Source: Saccharomycopsis malanga | Taxonomy: Eukaryota; Ascomycota; Saccharomycetes; Ascoideales; Saccharomycopsidaceae | Length of the DNA stretch: 64,000 nucleotides | Reading direction: 5' to 3' | Assembly: GCA_004014935.1 (NCBI GenBank) | Contig: CP025321.1 | Span: forward strand, 1,860,001-1,924,000 | Part shown: positions 49,982 through 59,954 of the stretch, piece by piece | Position numbering within the stretch: position 1 is the stretch's first letter | Layout of the letters: every line of letters starts with the position of its first letter | The notes under the pieces: generated by a model | Told to the model about the DNA's origin: nothing | Database searches by the model: none | The model's input: the letters and a program-made list of their open reading frames with translations, nothing else | Program-made: the position numbers and the translations under genes

Positions 49982-52282
49982 CTAACATCTTCTCCCAAGG
50001 TCCAACTCCAAATTGCTCATTTGCCTTTCTTTCACAATCTTGGTGCACACCCAGGTGGAGGCATACATGTTGACTCTGTCGATGCTTGTTCCAGAGAGTC
50101 TGGTAGCTGCTGCTTTGCAAGAAAACCCTCGTGTCTTGAAGTTTTCGATATACCAAGGCACCTGAGCCGCTGATCTTAAAAGTACTCTTCCACCATTGCT
50201 AAGAGCTCCGTAGAGAGCATTGATCTCGTCATCCACTTCTTTGCCTTTTGGATCAAACCAATCAATATGGTCCATTATGATAGCAACAGAAATGGTTTTT
50301 TCAGTGAGACGAGCTAGGACGTCATTTAGAGTGTCGGTATGCAATCTGATGTTATCTAGAGGTGAATTGTGTTTCCTCAGCAAAGCTTTAAAGCCTGTAG
50401 AGGTCAAATAATCTGGACAGTTATTTTTACGGTAGCAGGCCTGAAGGGTGAGGTAATAGAAATAATTATCAGTAGATATTAGTGACCGACTCACTATTGG
50501 ATCCAAAGAGTCAATGATATACTGTAATGTCAGAGAATCCATCATGGAAGCTTGGTTTGCAGGAACCCCAAGAGCTTTCCAGAGAAATATCGGGTTCCCA
50601 ACAAAAACCTTGCCAACTATAGCACTAAAAAGGACTGGTTTTATAAAGCTTTCCCAGATTTCTTTCTGTTCGTTGATTGTTTTAGCATTACAAAGTGCTT
50701 CGACTTTTTCAGAAAGCCCAGTGACTTTGAAAACATATCTGGCTAAGCGTAATGCCCATCTTGTGGACCCTGTGTCATACAAGCCATTCCCACTGAAAGT
50801 GTATTCACCATTGGCCATCCAGTATTGGAAGGCGTTTGAAGACAAATGAGGAGCAAGCTTTGCCAACAAGAGTTGGCGAAAATTGTCGATTTTGCCCTCG
50901 CCAAACATTTGCCATACTTGAGCATGAGATAATGTACGGAGCGAAGCTAACTTGAGTTCTGCCAAATGGCCTTGGCAAGGGTTCAAATCAACCCCATGGA
51001 TCTTCTTTGGTGGATCAGCCAAGGAGGCATACGATAGAAGATTGTCAGCAGCACTGGTAATACACAATACTGTGTCTTTGGAAGATAATTTCAATATTCT
51101 AGCGTCTTCTCTAGGATCTTCCCAGGTGAATGCGTAAATGTACTGGTCTTTAAACTGGGTGTACTCTGTACTCAATTCGTCATAATAAACCCTCCATACT
51201 TCCTTTTGATAAAACAATGACGGATATGGAAGTCCTTTTTTGGAATTGTGCAAGGCTGCTTCCAAAGCTTTGCTGATAGGGACTACATTTGTATCTATGC
51301 TGTCAGAAGGCGCTAAATAAGGAGATTCTGTTGCTAAGGAATTGATCCGGTGTAAGAGTTGGGAGTCATATTGTTTGTTAACCCCTAGCCAGATATAATA
51401 CGGAATTTTCCCAAGAGTTTTATTATAACAATTAATGGACTTGATGGTTCCAAAGCGATATTCTAAATATTCTCTTCTCGAGGGGTCTAGAAACACCTTG
51501 TCACACTCAAACCAGATTCACCAAAACGTACGAAACACCCAAGGAACATGCCGATTCATTAGGCCTCCCAAAGTATTGGTTCGTCCTATAGTGTTAGCAC
51601 TAGACTGGACGCCAAAATCTATGGAGCAAATAACTCCGCAGTCCTGTTTCAAGTACTTTGCTACATGATCAATAGCAGAATAATAAGGCGGAATCATTGA
51701 TAAGGAATAGGAGAAGGTAATGAGATCAGCTTCTTTCGCTGGAACCTCAAAATCACAAGCATCAGCACAAATAACATGCACATTATCCCATCCATTTCTA
51801 CGGGCTCTTTCCAAAGCTATCTTGCACAATGAAGGTGAAAGATCTATCAAATAAATTGCCTTGAAAGCGGTTTTCAAGGATACAACGCATTTTTCCATCT
51901 TTTCAATATTCAGCCCTGTTCCTCCACCAATATCTATCCAAACAAGCTTGTTTTTTGTTTTCAAATGAGCATAAGCTAGTTTCAAAGCATCTTCTCTTCC
52001 CTGAAGTAAAATTTCTCTGGTACTATCATAAAAACTGGCTTGGGTTTTATAAAAATCCTCCAAATTGCTCTGATGGTCATTATATGACTTTTTATTCTTT
52101 GGAATCAAAGGTTTCATAAAACAAGCCCAAGCAAATACCACATATGACTTTGTTTTGTTGTTTAAAAATGATAGAGCTGTGACAAGAGTGAACACTGTGA
52201 AAAAAAGCTTGGTATGCTCAAACAAAAAATTAAATACTTTAGAAAAGGCCAGGAAGCTGTCCTGCTCAATTGTCGTACTCAT
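49982..52282 (-). CDS. BTA1: BTA1, betaine-lipid (DGTS) synthase, interrupted by an in-frame TGA
   Basis: The frame from the ATG at 52282 to a TAG at 49982 is one reading frame of 766 sense positions broken by a single TGA at 51518-51520 (254 residues, stop, 511 residues). N-terminal part: membrane-like start, then a methyltransferase fold (WIDIGGGTGLNIEKME, YLIDLSPSLCKIAL). C-terminal part: the BtaA-like module (FTWEDPREDARIL, LGVNKQYDS) that moves the 3-amino-3-carboxypropyl group of AdoMet to diacylglycerol. This gene makes diacylglyceryl-trimethylhomoserine in fungi; it is absent from S. cerevisiae. The TGA falls between RTFW and IWFECD, inside a conserved junction where relatives have a sense codon. 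No splice signals remove it without losing conserved residues. It could be a real nonsense mutation, readthrough or a sequence error. Confidence 0.88.
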
Positions 52283-53875
52283 TTTTGTTAAATGTTATTT
52301 GTTTTTTTATATATATTATTATATTTTTTTTTTCAATAGCTGATAACACACTCTAAATATGCTTTATCAAAATCTCATACAACGTTACCGTTTATATATT
52401 GCCAAAACTTACATCAGGCATGCCCCTCAAAATGATCTACTTTCAACAGATTTCAGTCAATATCTACTACAACCATCAGCTAGCATACTGTGAATGACCA
52501 CCATCGTGAACATTGTTTGGTCAAATAGGCTCCTCCACGTGTGAGCATTCATGTCAGAAAATGGCTCCAAGTCGCAGATTGCACCGAGGATTGTTGAGAT
52601 AACATGTATAAAGAGTACTAATATCGGGCCCACGTTTTTCAAAACATTTGAAATTGCAAAAAAGGAACTCACACGAGTTGTAGCTAGCCAATTGGCTCGA
52701 CCTGACGCTATAAATATGGATCTGCAATACTCAGGTCATCTATAGCTTATCTTTGTTGGAGGCTGGATCCAAATTTGAGTAATTTTAAAATAGTCCAATT
52801 TTGCTTTATATGTCGTCGTTTTGCATTAGTAGAATACTAATAAAAAGAGAATAGCTGACTAGTTATTTTTCACTGGGTTTAAAGTATCCTTTTAGTCTCA
52901 TCAAACTTCTGGTTTAGATCGTAATAGAAGAAGCAATAATTTCCATTTTGGAGTTCAATCACAACTTTTATAAAGTTGGTGAAAAATTCTGAATTTTACT
53001 TCATCAATGCGTAACTTAGTGGGATTGTATTTCATAGATATAAATCTATTGAGTATAAACATAGTTTTACTGTTGTTCCTCTGTTAAGAACGCTTTAGTA
53101 AGCCTTCCCTGCAAAACTTGTCTCTTCATCTCTTTTCACACTGATATTACAGCCCAAGTTTTTGACAGAATCAGCCAAAACACATGCAATAAATATGATT
53201 TGACTTATATGGCAACCCCCTGGGGTAGGCTTAATAAAGAGTTTACTTATAGCGCTTTTGAACGCTTTTTGGCGATAAGAGTGCTTAGGGTATATAAATA
53301 TTGTTTATAAAAGATGTCAAACAGACAAGGTGCACGATCGTTCAATACAGTGAATGGACTTGTATTGTCCTTGAGGTAGAGCACCCATATTATAATATAA
53401 GACCGTGCAAAAGAAGGAAAGGATTGATTTTGATTGAACTGTGACTTTTTGAATTGGTTCTTTAATATTTAGTGAGCTCAAAATGTAAGATATTATTAAC
53501 ATTGGTTCAAAGTTTGTTTAAATGACCAAAAAGTAGACTTTTGAGTTTTCACTAATCTGAACTTGATTTCATTTGAAGTAATGCTACTTTTATCTTCTTG
53601 AATGATTCTTGATAAATTTTGATTGTAAAAATTTTCGAAAACTAGATTTTATACTTTGCAAAACTAAAAAGAGAAGATCTTTCTAGTCAGAATCAAAACA
53701 ATGTGTGAAAATGTCTTGCTAAACAGCAGGAAACTAATCAAAAATACAAAACTTTTAAAATGCTTGTAACAGCCATCCCATTGTAGCTACCAACATGCCT
53801 TTACCACTACAACTGCTACATAATCCAACAATACACAAGAAACAAATCAAATTTAAGCACCATATTTAAAATCCC
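52283..53875. other. AT-rich spacer, nothing recognised
   Basis: About 1.6 kb between BTA1 and the BIG1/VOA1-like gene. Overlapping opposite frames at 52457-52672 (minus) and 52551-52745 (plus) are short and unrecognised; the minus frame has a hydrophobic run, so a gene remnant is conceivable but unsupported. No copy of either repeat family seen. Confidence 0.5.
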
Positions 53876-54784
53876 CTATTTATTCTTCTTCTGGCCGTCT
53901 ACTGGTCTTTCCAATGCTCTGTAGCTAACTTGCAAGGAGGACACCCAGGAAAGACCTTGTACTAGAACATACACCAAGAATAAGGAGACTATGGTGGCAC
54001 TTAGAATGCCGCTACTGAAAAACTGATAAGTGTCAAACAAACTTCCAGAAGTAACTTTGATTTCCTGGAAGCCTCCGTTATTAAAGCTGGAAGCATCAGC
54101 ATTCTCAACTTCCACGGTTTTATTAGCACCATTCTGAATAGTCACTACACCGCCCTCGGCCTCAGCCTCTTCAATAAGTTTATCAAAACTCTCATTTAAT
54201 TCTTCCCAGATTTTGGCATTGTCGGCATCGATTTGTTCCTCCGACAACCCACGAGCTTCAACAGCTGCCTTTTCATGAAAGACGCCTGACGAAACATCAT
54301 CGTTGTCATGATTCGGAATAAATTGAACAATTACATTTACATTTTCCTTACTGATCTTATTTAAAGCATATATAAATTGTTTGAAAGATAACGCATCAAT
54401 GTCGTTAACAAGAGCGTTTCTTGACACCTCCAGTTCGTCATAAACTGAACGTGGTTCAAATCCATTGATATAAATGTCTTTAGATGGTTGTTTTTTACTG
54501 TAGCGCACTTTTTTAATAGCGCCTGCTTTGGTCTTAAATTGCTCAAAATCTGCTTCTCCAGAAACTTTTGGAAAAAACCTTTTTTCAAGTTGAAAAACCA
54601 CAGTTGCAACTCCCTCTTTTCCAGAAGAAGCAAGCTTATCGCTCAATGCAGAAAACTCAACATGCTGTGGCAAATCAGCCAATGACGAGGATAATGTCTG
54701 AAAATACAATGGTCCAGTATTACTAAACGCAACTACCAATGTGACCATAGCACTGCAAATCACCCAAAATTTGCCCACCCACAT
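53876..54784 (-). CDS. BIG1/VOA1-type ER membrane protein
   Basis: 302 residues from the ATG at 54784; a longer frame exists, but this start gives a clean signal sequence (MWVGKFWVICSAMVTLVVAF). The next residues, SNTGPLYFQTLSS, begin a large luminal region. One strong membrane segment (about 257-280) is followed by the family-like tail VSSLQVSYRALERPVD and ends KKNK, a KKXX ER-retrieval signal. Big1 (cell-wall glucan synthesis) and Voa1 (V-ATPase V0 assembly) share this signal peptide, luminal domain, single helix and ER location. I cannot say which of the two this is. The assignment rests on tail resemblance plus topology. Confidence 0.6.
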   Translation of the reverse strand: MWVGKFWVICSAMVTLVVAFSNTGPLYFQTLSSSLADLPQHVEFSALSDKLASSGKEGVATVVFQLEKRFFPKVSGEADFEQFKTKAGAIKKVRYSKKQPSKDIYINGFEPRSVYDELEVSRNALVNDIDALSFKQFIYALNKISKENVNVIVQFIPNHDNDDVSSGVFHEKAAVEARGLSEEQIDADNAKIWEELNESFDKLIEEAEAEGGVVTIQNGANKTVEVENADASSFNNGGFQEIKVTSGSLFDTYQFFSSGILSATIVSLFLVYVLVQGLSWVSSLQVSYRALERPVDGQKKNK

Positions 54785-55059
54785 CTCTATTTTGAAAAAA
54801 CTGTTCCAATGGCTTATTATATACACCGCTAATAAATTATTATTATTGCCCCCCAATAATATCTACCTAATATTCGCCTTTATCTTCGCTGTTAACAAAG
54901 GTCACCTGACGGGATATTACCCGCCTATAACCACTTTGTCGGATCAATATCGACACACTTTAACTGTATTTTGGCATTTTGACGCATCATATCGACTAAA
55001 ACTAATACCACACTTTTTTGGCCTGGAAAAAAACATGCAAAAAAAAACCAAAAAAAATT

Positions 55060-55133
55060 TGATTTCGCCCAGGATCGAACTGGGGACGTTCTGCGTGTTA
55101 AGCAGATGCCATAACCAACTAGACCACGAAACC
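55060..55133 (-). tRNA. tRNA-Val(AAC)
   Basis: Reads on the minus strand GGTTTCGTGGTCTAGTTGGT, anticodon loop CTTAACAC, T-arm CCAGTTCGATCCTGG and GAAATC plus discriminator A. Acceptor arms GGTTTCG and CGAAATC pair with one G-U. It is nearly identical to S. cerevisiae tRNA-Val(AAC), with a single change seen in the D-loop. 74 nt, no intron. A T-run downstream on the minus strand (55032-55057) is the Pol III terminator. Confidence 0.97.
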
Positions 55134-55264
55134 AATTATTAAGAATTTTTTTTCACAAGGCACGTGCTCCCAGAAAACATAAAAATATTTTCACCTATTC
55201 CCCGCGTGAACGATTAAAGTTGTTTCATCACATGAACCATAATAAGAAAAAAACAACAGAAAAT

Positions 55265-55348
55265 GGTTGTATAGTGTAGTGGTTATCACTTTCGGTTTTG
55301 ATCGATCGAAATATCCGAACAACCCCGGTTCGAATCCGGGTACGACCT
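55265..55348 (+). tRNA. tRNA-Gln(UUG) with a 12-nt intron
   Basis: Acceptor GGTTGTA pairs with TACGACC; D-arm TAGTGTAGTGGTTATCA; anticodon stem TTCGG/CCGAA with loop TTTTGA-T; T-arm CCCCGGTTCGAATCCGGGT. The anticodon is TTG. A 12-nt insertion (TCGATCGAAATA, 55302-55313) lies right after position 37, the normal tRNA intron site. Removing it leaves a 72-nt mature tRNA, close to yeast tRNA-Gln. The Saccharomyces gene has no intron. TTTATTTTT follows as terminator. Confidence 0.95.
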
Positions 55349-55520
55349 TTATTTTTGAACTTTTTAACCCTTAATTTACTTATTTTTGCCTCACTACATC
55401 TTCATATCTGTAAGAAAGCTGTTTGAGATTATTTTCTCACGGGAACGTAAAGTTGTAAATATAATAAAGTGGCAATGGTTTTTGACAGTATATATTTTAA
55501 TAAATTAAACTGTAGATAAG

Positions 55521-56528
55521 ATGAGTTTAACAATTTTGGATGGTCTTACGGAGCATGTTATTCTTAGAGAGGTGGCTGATGCTTTAGAAAAGAAAAGTCA
55601 ACTCAAATCACGTCTTGAAAGTGAAGTGGAGGAATTGAGAAAAGAGGTTGAGACCAGGAAAATTGCAAACAAGAAGCTTATAAAGCAAATCAGCGAGTAC
55701 AAGTTAGTAAATCAGAAACTTCATCAGAATAACCAGAAACTAGCTAATAATAACGAAACCTTAAAGCAAAACTTGCAAATTGTGGAAAAAAGCTTAGATC
55801 AGTGCAGAGAAGAGAATGATAAACTTTTAGAAGCAATAGAAGAAATGAAGAAGGATCAAGCTCTACAAGCTGATAAGGCACTTGCTAGCCGCGATGATTT
55901 GTTGAGACAATTACATTCTTTGGTGGTGCAACATAAAAACAGTCCTACAAAGACAAATGTAGTAAAAGTTGGGGCTGAAAATACTTGCAAATCGACAGAG
56001 AGGAGAAAAATGGATGATACAAAAATCTGGCTCAAAAGATTAAACTCCCAGGACAGGAAAAAATTTCTAGAGCCGATTACAAGCAGTCCCCCTGTTAGTA
56101 TAACGCCTGAAAATACCGAGTACGACAGTATTGATGAAGATGATACTACCATTGTGGAATTGTATGGGGATTCAAATTGTGAAGACATAGTGCCTCTTGA
56201 GGAAGAAACAATAATCAGTCCTCCTCGGATAAAACCTTACAAGATCGAGTCTAATCGACCGGAATACAAAAGGCTGCCTAAAAGTACAAGAACTATCACT
56301 GTAAAAATCATAAACAGAAAAAATCCAGCGATAAAAAATTATATAAAAACGTTTGACAGCAGAGTCACATTACAAGAGATTTACATGACTTATTCACGTT
56401 TTGTTGAGGACTGCACCGGGGAAAGGCTCAAAGGAAATATGTACTTGGATAATGTGAAAGTAAAGAGTCTTTCTCAGCAGCTCGGAGACAGCGATAAATT
56501 GGGTACAGTGATTATCGAGGTGAAATAG
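55521..56528 (+). CDS. Coiled-coil protein with a C-terminal ubiquitin-fold-like domain, unknown
   Basis: 335 residues. Residues 15-125 form a long coiled coil (KSRLESEVEELRKEVETRK, LKQNLQIVEKSLDQCREEN). A Ser/Thr/Pro and acidic linker follows (SIDEDDTTIVELYG). The last ~80 residues (about 257-335) look like a beta-grasp domain: TRTITVKIINRK, then TFDSRVTLQEIYMTY, GNMYLDNVKVK and LGTVIIEVK, the order and spacing of a SUMO-like fold. That pattern is seen in Rad60/Esc2-type proteins, but the coiled coil is not typical of them, so I give no name. The start is a single clear ATG, 173 bp after the tRNA-Gln gene. Confidence 0.75.
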   Translation: MSLTILDGLTEHVILREVADALEKKSQLKSRLESEVEELRKEVETRKIANKKLIKQISEYKLVNQKLHQNNQKLANNNETLKQNLQIVEKSLDQCREENDKLLEAIEEMKKDQALQADKALASRDDLLRQLHSLVVQHKNSPTKTNVVKVGAENTCKSTERRKMDDTKIWLKRLNSQDRKKFLEPITSSPPVSITPENTEYDSIDEDDTTIVELYGDSNCEDIVPLEEETIISPPRIKPYKIESNRPEYKRLPKSTRTITVKIINRKNPAIKNYIKTFDSRVTLQEIYMTYSRFVEDCTGERLKGNMYLDNVKVKSLSQQLGDSDKLGTVIIEVK

Positions 56529-56538
56529 GTTTTTGGTA

Positions 56539-56630
56539 ACTGGGCGTATGGCTCAAGGGTGAGTCGATTATAATCAACAGGACGCGATTACAAAACTGGT
56601 GAGTACAGGGCTTGAATATAAGATATTATT
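56539..56630 (+). mobile_element. Short-family element S15, internally shortened
   Basis: AACTGGGCGTATGGCTCAAG head, then GGTGAGTCGATTATAATCAA and GGACGCGATT, then the 3' end AGGGCTTGAATATAAGATAT and an ATTTATTTA tail. The region between the head and GGTGAG is missing. Same orientation as, and about 60 bp upstream of, long element D. Confidence 0.65.
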
Positions 56631-56689
56631 TATTTATACTGATCTCATCGACAAACTATTAAAAGGCGCGATATCTCTCGTAAATTATC

Positions 56690-57425
56690 AAATAATCCTT
56701 TCATTTCTGCTTCTATACATTTGGAAAAAAATGGGAATATTAAAATATACTCTTGAAATGTAAAGATATATCTCTTTTCAACAGATATATGTCTAAATGT
56801 CTTACTATTGCCAGGTGGCCAAGTTGGTTAGGCCATGCGCCACACAAAATAGTGCATAATAGTGCATAATAGTGCATAATAGTGCAGAAAAAGAAGTGTG
56901 GCGTTCCTCACTTGGGGTTTTGGTACTCAATTCGCGCTGTTGATGTTTTGGAATAATCATCAAACATTTTAATAAATTAAATCTATTGCATCTAGGTTAA
57001 TTTGTTTTGCAAAGGCATACCCCAGTATTCTGAATTTTTTTGCTAAGTTACTGTAGTATTTATAATGAAAAATAATAAATTTTTGAATAAATATTTGATA
57101 TAATAGAAAATTGCCAATTTTGAGAAAAAGTTGATCATTTCAACTCATATTCAAGAGTCTTTACAGCAAAAAAAACCATACAAAATTGTATTTTTATACT
57201 TTGAAGAATCTAGAGTTTAATACCATGCAATTTGTTTTGATTTTTGGCTTTTACATAATATTAAATAGTGAAACAGTATCATTTTGTCGAAAATAACACA
57301 TAATCTGTTAAAACTCACGATGTTCGCCTCTCAGAGAGACTTTCTTTATTTCGTAACGTATTTGTATAGTTTATGATTGCTTTTAGCTTTAACTGAGATT
57401 CCTCAGCGTTCAAATGAGCTTTTGA
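56690..57425 (+). mobile_element. Long tRNA-headed element, copy D, 3' part missing
   Basis: Plus strand. The leader shares GGAAAAAAATG, GTAAAGATATA and CTCTTTTCAACAGA with copy E. Head 56815-56940: GGCCAAGTTGGTTAGGCC, CGCCACAC arm, four 10-bp units, GTGTGGCG arm, TACTCAATTCGCG. The body follows the family to about AATGAGCTTTTGAG and then stops at a short-family fragment. Confidence 0.7.
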
Positions 57426-57445
57426 GCCAAACGGCCCAGTGGTTC
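57424..57445 (-). mobile_element. Short-family head fragment S16
   Basis: Minus strand GGAACCACTGGGCCGTTTGG then CTC; head only. It sits at the truncated 3' end of long element D. Confidence 0.45.
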
Positions 57446-57734
57446 CTCTAATAATTGACAGCTCCGTTTTACGACCAAATCTGATCTCCTACTGTGCTGA
57501 GCCACCTTTGCTATCATCTGAGGCTGTGCAATCAGCGATAAGAACCATGTTGCTGGGCTAGATGAATCCTATTGAAATACGAATACGTAAATAGAGCAAT
57601 ACATGTAAGCGAGACTGTCGGAGTTTGCTGGCACGGACTATGAGAGATTAATTTTCAAGAGATTGTAGAAGGGTTGAAATGATGTTTACAGTTTTGCTCG
57701 TTTTTTCTTCATTTAAAAGGGATACAAAATTGTC

Positions 57735-57860
57735 AGATTGTTAGGTTGTTAGATTGTCAGGTTGTTAGATTGTCAGATTGTTAGGTTGTTAGATTGTCAG
57801 GTTGTTAGATTGTCAGATTGTCAGGTTGTTAGATTGTTAGATTATCAAATTGTCAGGGTT
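57735..57860 (+). repeat. 8-bp tandem repeat array
   Basis: About 15 units of AGATTGTC, AGATTGTT, AGGTTGTT and AGGTTGTC in mixed order, ending near TCAAATTGTCAGG. Variation is confined to positions 3 and 8 of the unit. Confidence 0.85.
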
Positions 57861-58321
57861 GATGTTTACAGTTTACAATTTCTTTTGCTAGTTTGTGCAT
57901 TTTAAAAGTGATACCTATTGCCATAATTGCCGGATTGCCATACTTTGATATATCAATAAGCAACCAAATCACATCACCACCGTCGTCATTATATTGACCG
58001 AAACGGGAGCACGCATTACGTCAACAGGGGGTACACGGGTTACCCTACTGCCGAAACAATGCACCACCCGCGCCAGCGTGCATATGATAGGACGGATGGT
58101 GACGAGATTTTTTTTTTCTTGTTCCGTAGAGGGAGGAAGGAGGATTTTAGTGAGCAAAGAAAGGACTTTTTAGAAAAAACGGTTGGTATTAAAGGCAATC
58201 TGAAACTATATATAGGAAATTATTAATAAAATTGATTTTTATAGTTTTATTTGGAAGGTTGCGGTTTGTTTTTTTTATTTTTATTATTTTTTTTTAATTT
58301 GCGAGCAAATCAGAATAAATT

Positions 58322-59836
58322 ATGTTAGGTGTGAGTGCAAGATGTAGATTGCTGTGTTTAAGGATGAGTACTAACGAGCAGAACATTAAAAAGTTTATAA
58401 AGAAGGGGAATACCGGCGAGGAGCTGGCGGGGCGCACGGCCGGGGAGGTATCGGAGATGGTGCGTGGAGAGCGAGTTGACGAGGTTGCGGACAACCTAGC
58501 GTCGATATGTTTAGAGAAAGGGATGCAAGGCGGCGGGGCGGACCGGTACCAGAGTCTATTGGACCACGGGTACGAGTACTATGAGCAGCTAGGCGAGGGC
58601 GCGTTTTCGGTGGTTGTGCGGGGCCGGAATGTGGGCAGCGGAGAGGACGTGGCAGTGAAGATCATCAACAAGTCCAAGTTGGACCAGAGCCAGCAGCAGC
58701 TGGTGTTGAAGGAGGTGACGATTCTCAGACGGTTGAACCACCGGAATATAGTGTCGTTCGACCGGTTTATCGAGGACGGGCTGTATTACTATATAATACA
58801 GGAGTTGTGCACCGGGGGCGAGATCTTCAACCAGATTGTGCACTTGACGTATTTCAGCGAGGATTTGGCCCGCCACGTGGTGTGCCAGATAGCAGAGGCC
58901 ATCCGGTACTTGCACAACGAGATAGGGGTTGTCCACCGGGACTTGAAGCCCGAAAACCTTCTTTTCGACCCGACGGAGTTTGTGCCGTCCAAACAGCAGC
59001 CGTTGCGCAAGTCCGACGACCCCAAGGCCAAGAAGGACGAGGGCGTGTTTGTCCACGGCGTGGGCGGCGGCACCATTGGCGCCGTCAAGTTGGCGGACTT
59101 TGGGCTTTCCAAACAGATCTGGGAGTCCAAGACCAAAACGCCGTGCGGCACCGTGGGCTACACTGCGCCCGAAATCGTCAAGGACGAACGCTACAGCAAA
59201 AAGGTGGACATGTGGGCCCTTGGCTGTGTCTTGTACACCTTGTTGTGCGGCTTCCCGCCGTTTTACGACGAGAAAATCGACACTTTGACCGAGAAAATCT
59301 CCCGCGGCCAGTTTGAGTTCTTGCGGCCCTGGTGGGACGAGATCAGCATTGGTGCCAAGAACTGTGTTTTAAACCTCCTCTGCGTCAACCCCCACCAGCG
59401 TTACGACATCAATCTGTTCTTCCAGGACCCCTGGATTCGGAACTTTTTGAAAAAAACCCCCACCGACAATGCCGGTAACTACATTTACAGTGGCTACGAC
59501 TCGTATCTTGCCCAAGCCCCAATGGCCAACATTGTTCCAAAACCACGCCCAAAAAGAGCCTTTTACAACCAATACTCCCCAGCTTTGGCCTCGCCTGCGG
59601 CAATTGTCTTGAAAGACGCCTTTGACGTCAGCACCGCTGTCCATCGAAATAACGAGGAGAAGTTGCTACGCAACAAGCCCAGAAACTTCCAGATTGTCGA
59701 AGAAGAAGAAGAAGACGATCATCAAAACACTGCTCCATCTGCTATAATCCCTACTGCAAACCCAACAAACTTTTTTGATTTGGACTTGAACAAATCAAGT
59801 ATCATCCAGAGAAGAAAACAAGACGTCCACGCGTAA
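58322..59836 (+). CDS. RCK2: RCK2-type calmodulin-kinase-like (MAPKAP) kinase
   Basis: 504 residues from the ATG at 58322, or 490 from the ATG at 58364 (MSTNEQNIKK), which may be the real start. Kinase domain about 80-385: GEGAFSVVVRG, VAVKIINKSK, IQELCTGGEIFNQIVHLTYF, VVHRDLKPENLLFDP, KLADFGLSKQ, CGTVGYTAPEIVKDERYSKK. The family-specific insertion LRKSDDPKAKKDEGVF before the activation loop matches Rck2. The C-terminus keeps KSSIIQRRKQD, corresponding to the MAPK-docking tail of Rck2. Rck2 acts below Hog1 in osmotic and oxidative stress and represses translation elongation. The gene is strikingly GC-rich: windows I counted are 55-70% GC, against about 35% in surrounding spacer. Confidence 0.95.
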   Translation: MLGVSARCRLLCLRMSTNEQNIKKFIKKGNTGEELAGRTAGEVSEMVRGERVDEVADNLASICLEKGMQGGGADRYQSLLDHGYEYYEQLGEGAFSVVVRGRNVGSGEDVAVKIINKSKLDQSQQQLVLKEVTILRRLNHRNIVSFDRFIEDGLYYYIIQELCTGGEIFNQIVHLTYFSEDLARHVVCQIAEAIRYLHNEIGVVHRDLKPENLLFDPTEFVPSKQQPLRKSDDPKAKKDEGVFVHGVGGGTIGAVKLADFGLSKQIWESKTKTPCGTVGYTAPEIVKDERYSKKVDMWALGCVLYTLLCGFPPFYDEKIDTLTEKISRGQFEFLRPWWDEISIGAKNCVLNLLCVNPHQRYDINLFFQDPWIRNFLKKTPTDNAGNYIYSGYDSYLAQAPMANIVPKPRPKRAFYNQYSPALASPAAIVLKDAFDVSTAVHRNNEEKLLRNKPRNFQIVEEEEEDDHQNTAPSAIIPTANPTNFFDLDLNKSSIIQRRKQDVHA

Positions 59837-59954
59837 TTCTAGACTTGCTTTTTTGCTTTTTGCTGTTTTTTGATTTTCTGTTGTATAAGTATCATAATAT
59901 TACGACTTTTGACTGGGAATTTGTATAATAATAATAGTATCATATATTGCCATG

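Larger units (their letters stand above)
54785..55520. other. Spacer holding two divergent tRNA genes
   Basis: 736 bp between the BIG1/VOA1-like gene and the coiled-coil gene. It carries tRNA-Val (minus) and tRNA-Gln (plus), about 130 bp apart. The rest is AT-rich with no element copies. Confidence 0.8.
56529..58321. other. Repeat-filled spacer
   Basis: About 1.8 kb between the coiled-coil gene and RCK2. It holds S15 (56539-56630), long element D (56690-57425), a short-family head fragment S16 (57424-57445) and an 8-bp repeat (57735-57860). The last 450 bp before RCK2 are AT-rich leader and promoter. Confidence 0.7.

Noticed and set aside
51485-51530. An intron removing the BTA1 TGA (donor GTACGT, acceptor AAG)
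   Set aside because: It would be about 35 nt without a branch point and would delete conserved residues (IWFECD).
52457-52745. Overlapping opposite frames, one hydrophobic, as a possible gene or remnant
   Set aside because: Short, no start context, no recognisable motif, and one frame is the shadow of the other.
58322-59836. RCK2 as a horizontally acquired gene because of its high GC
   Set aside because: The sequence is a clear yeast Rck2 including the lineage-specific insertion and docking tail; LYS2 shows the same bias.
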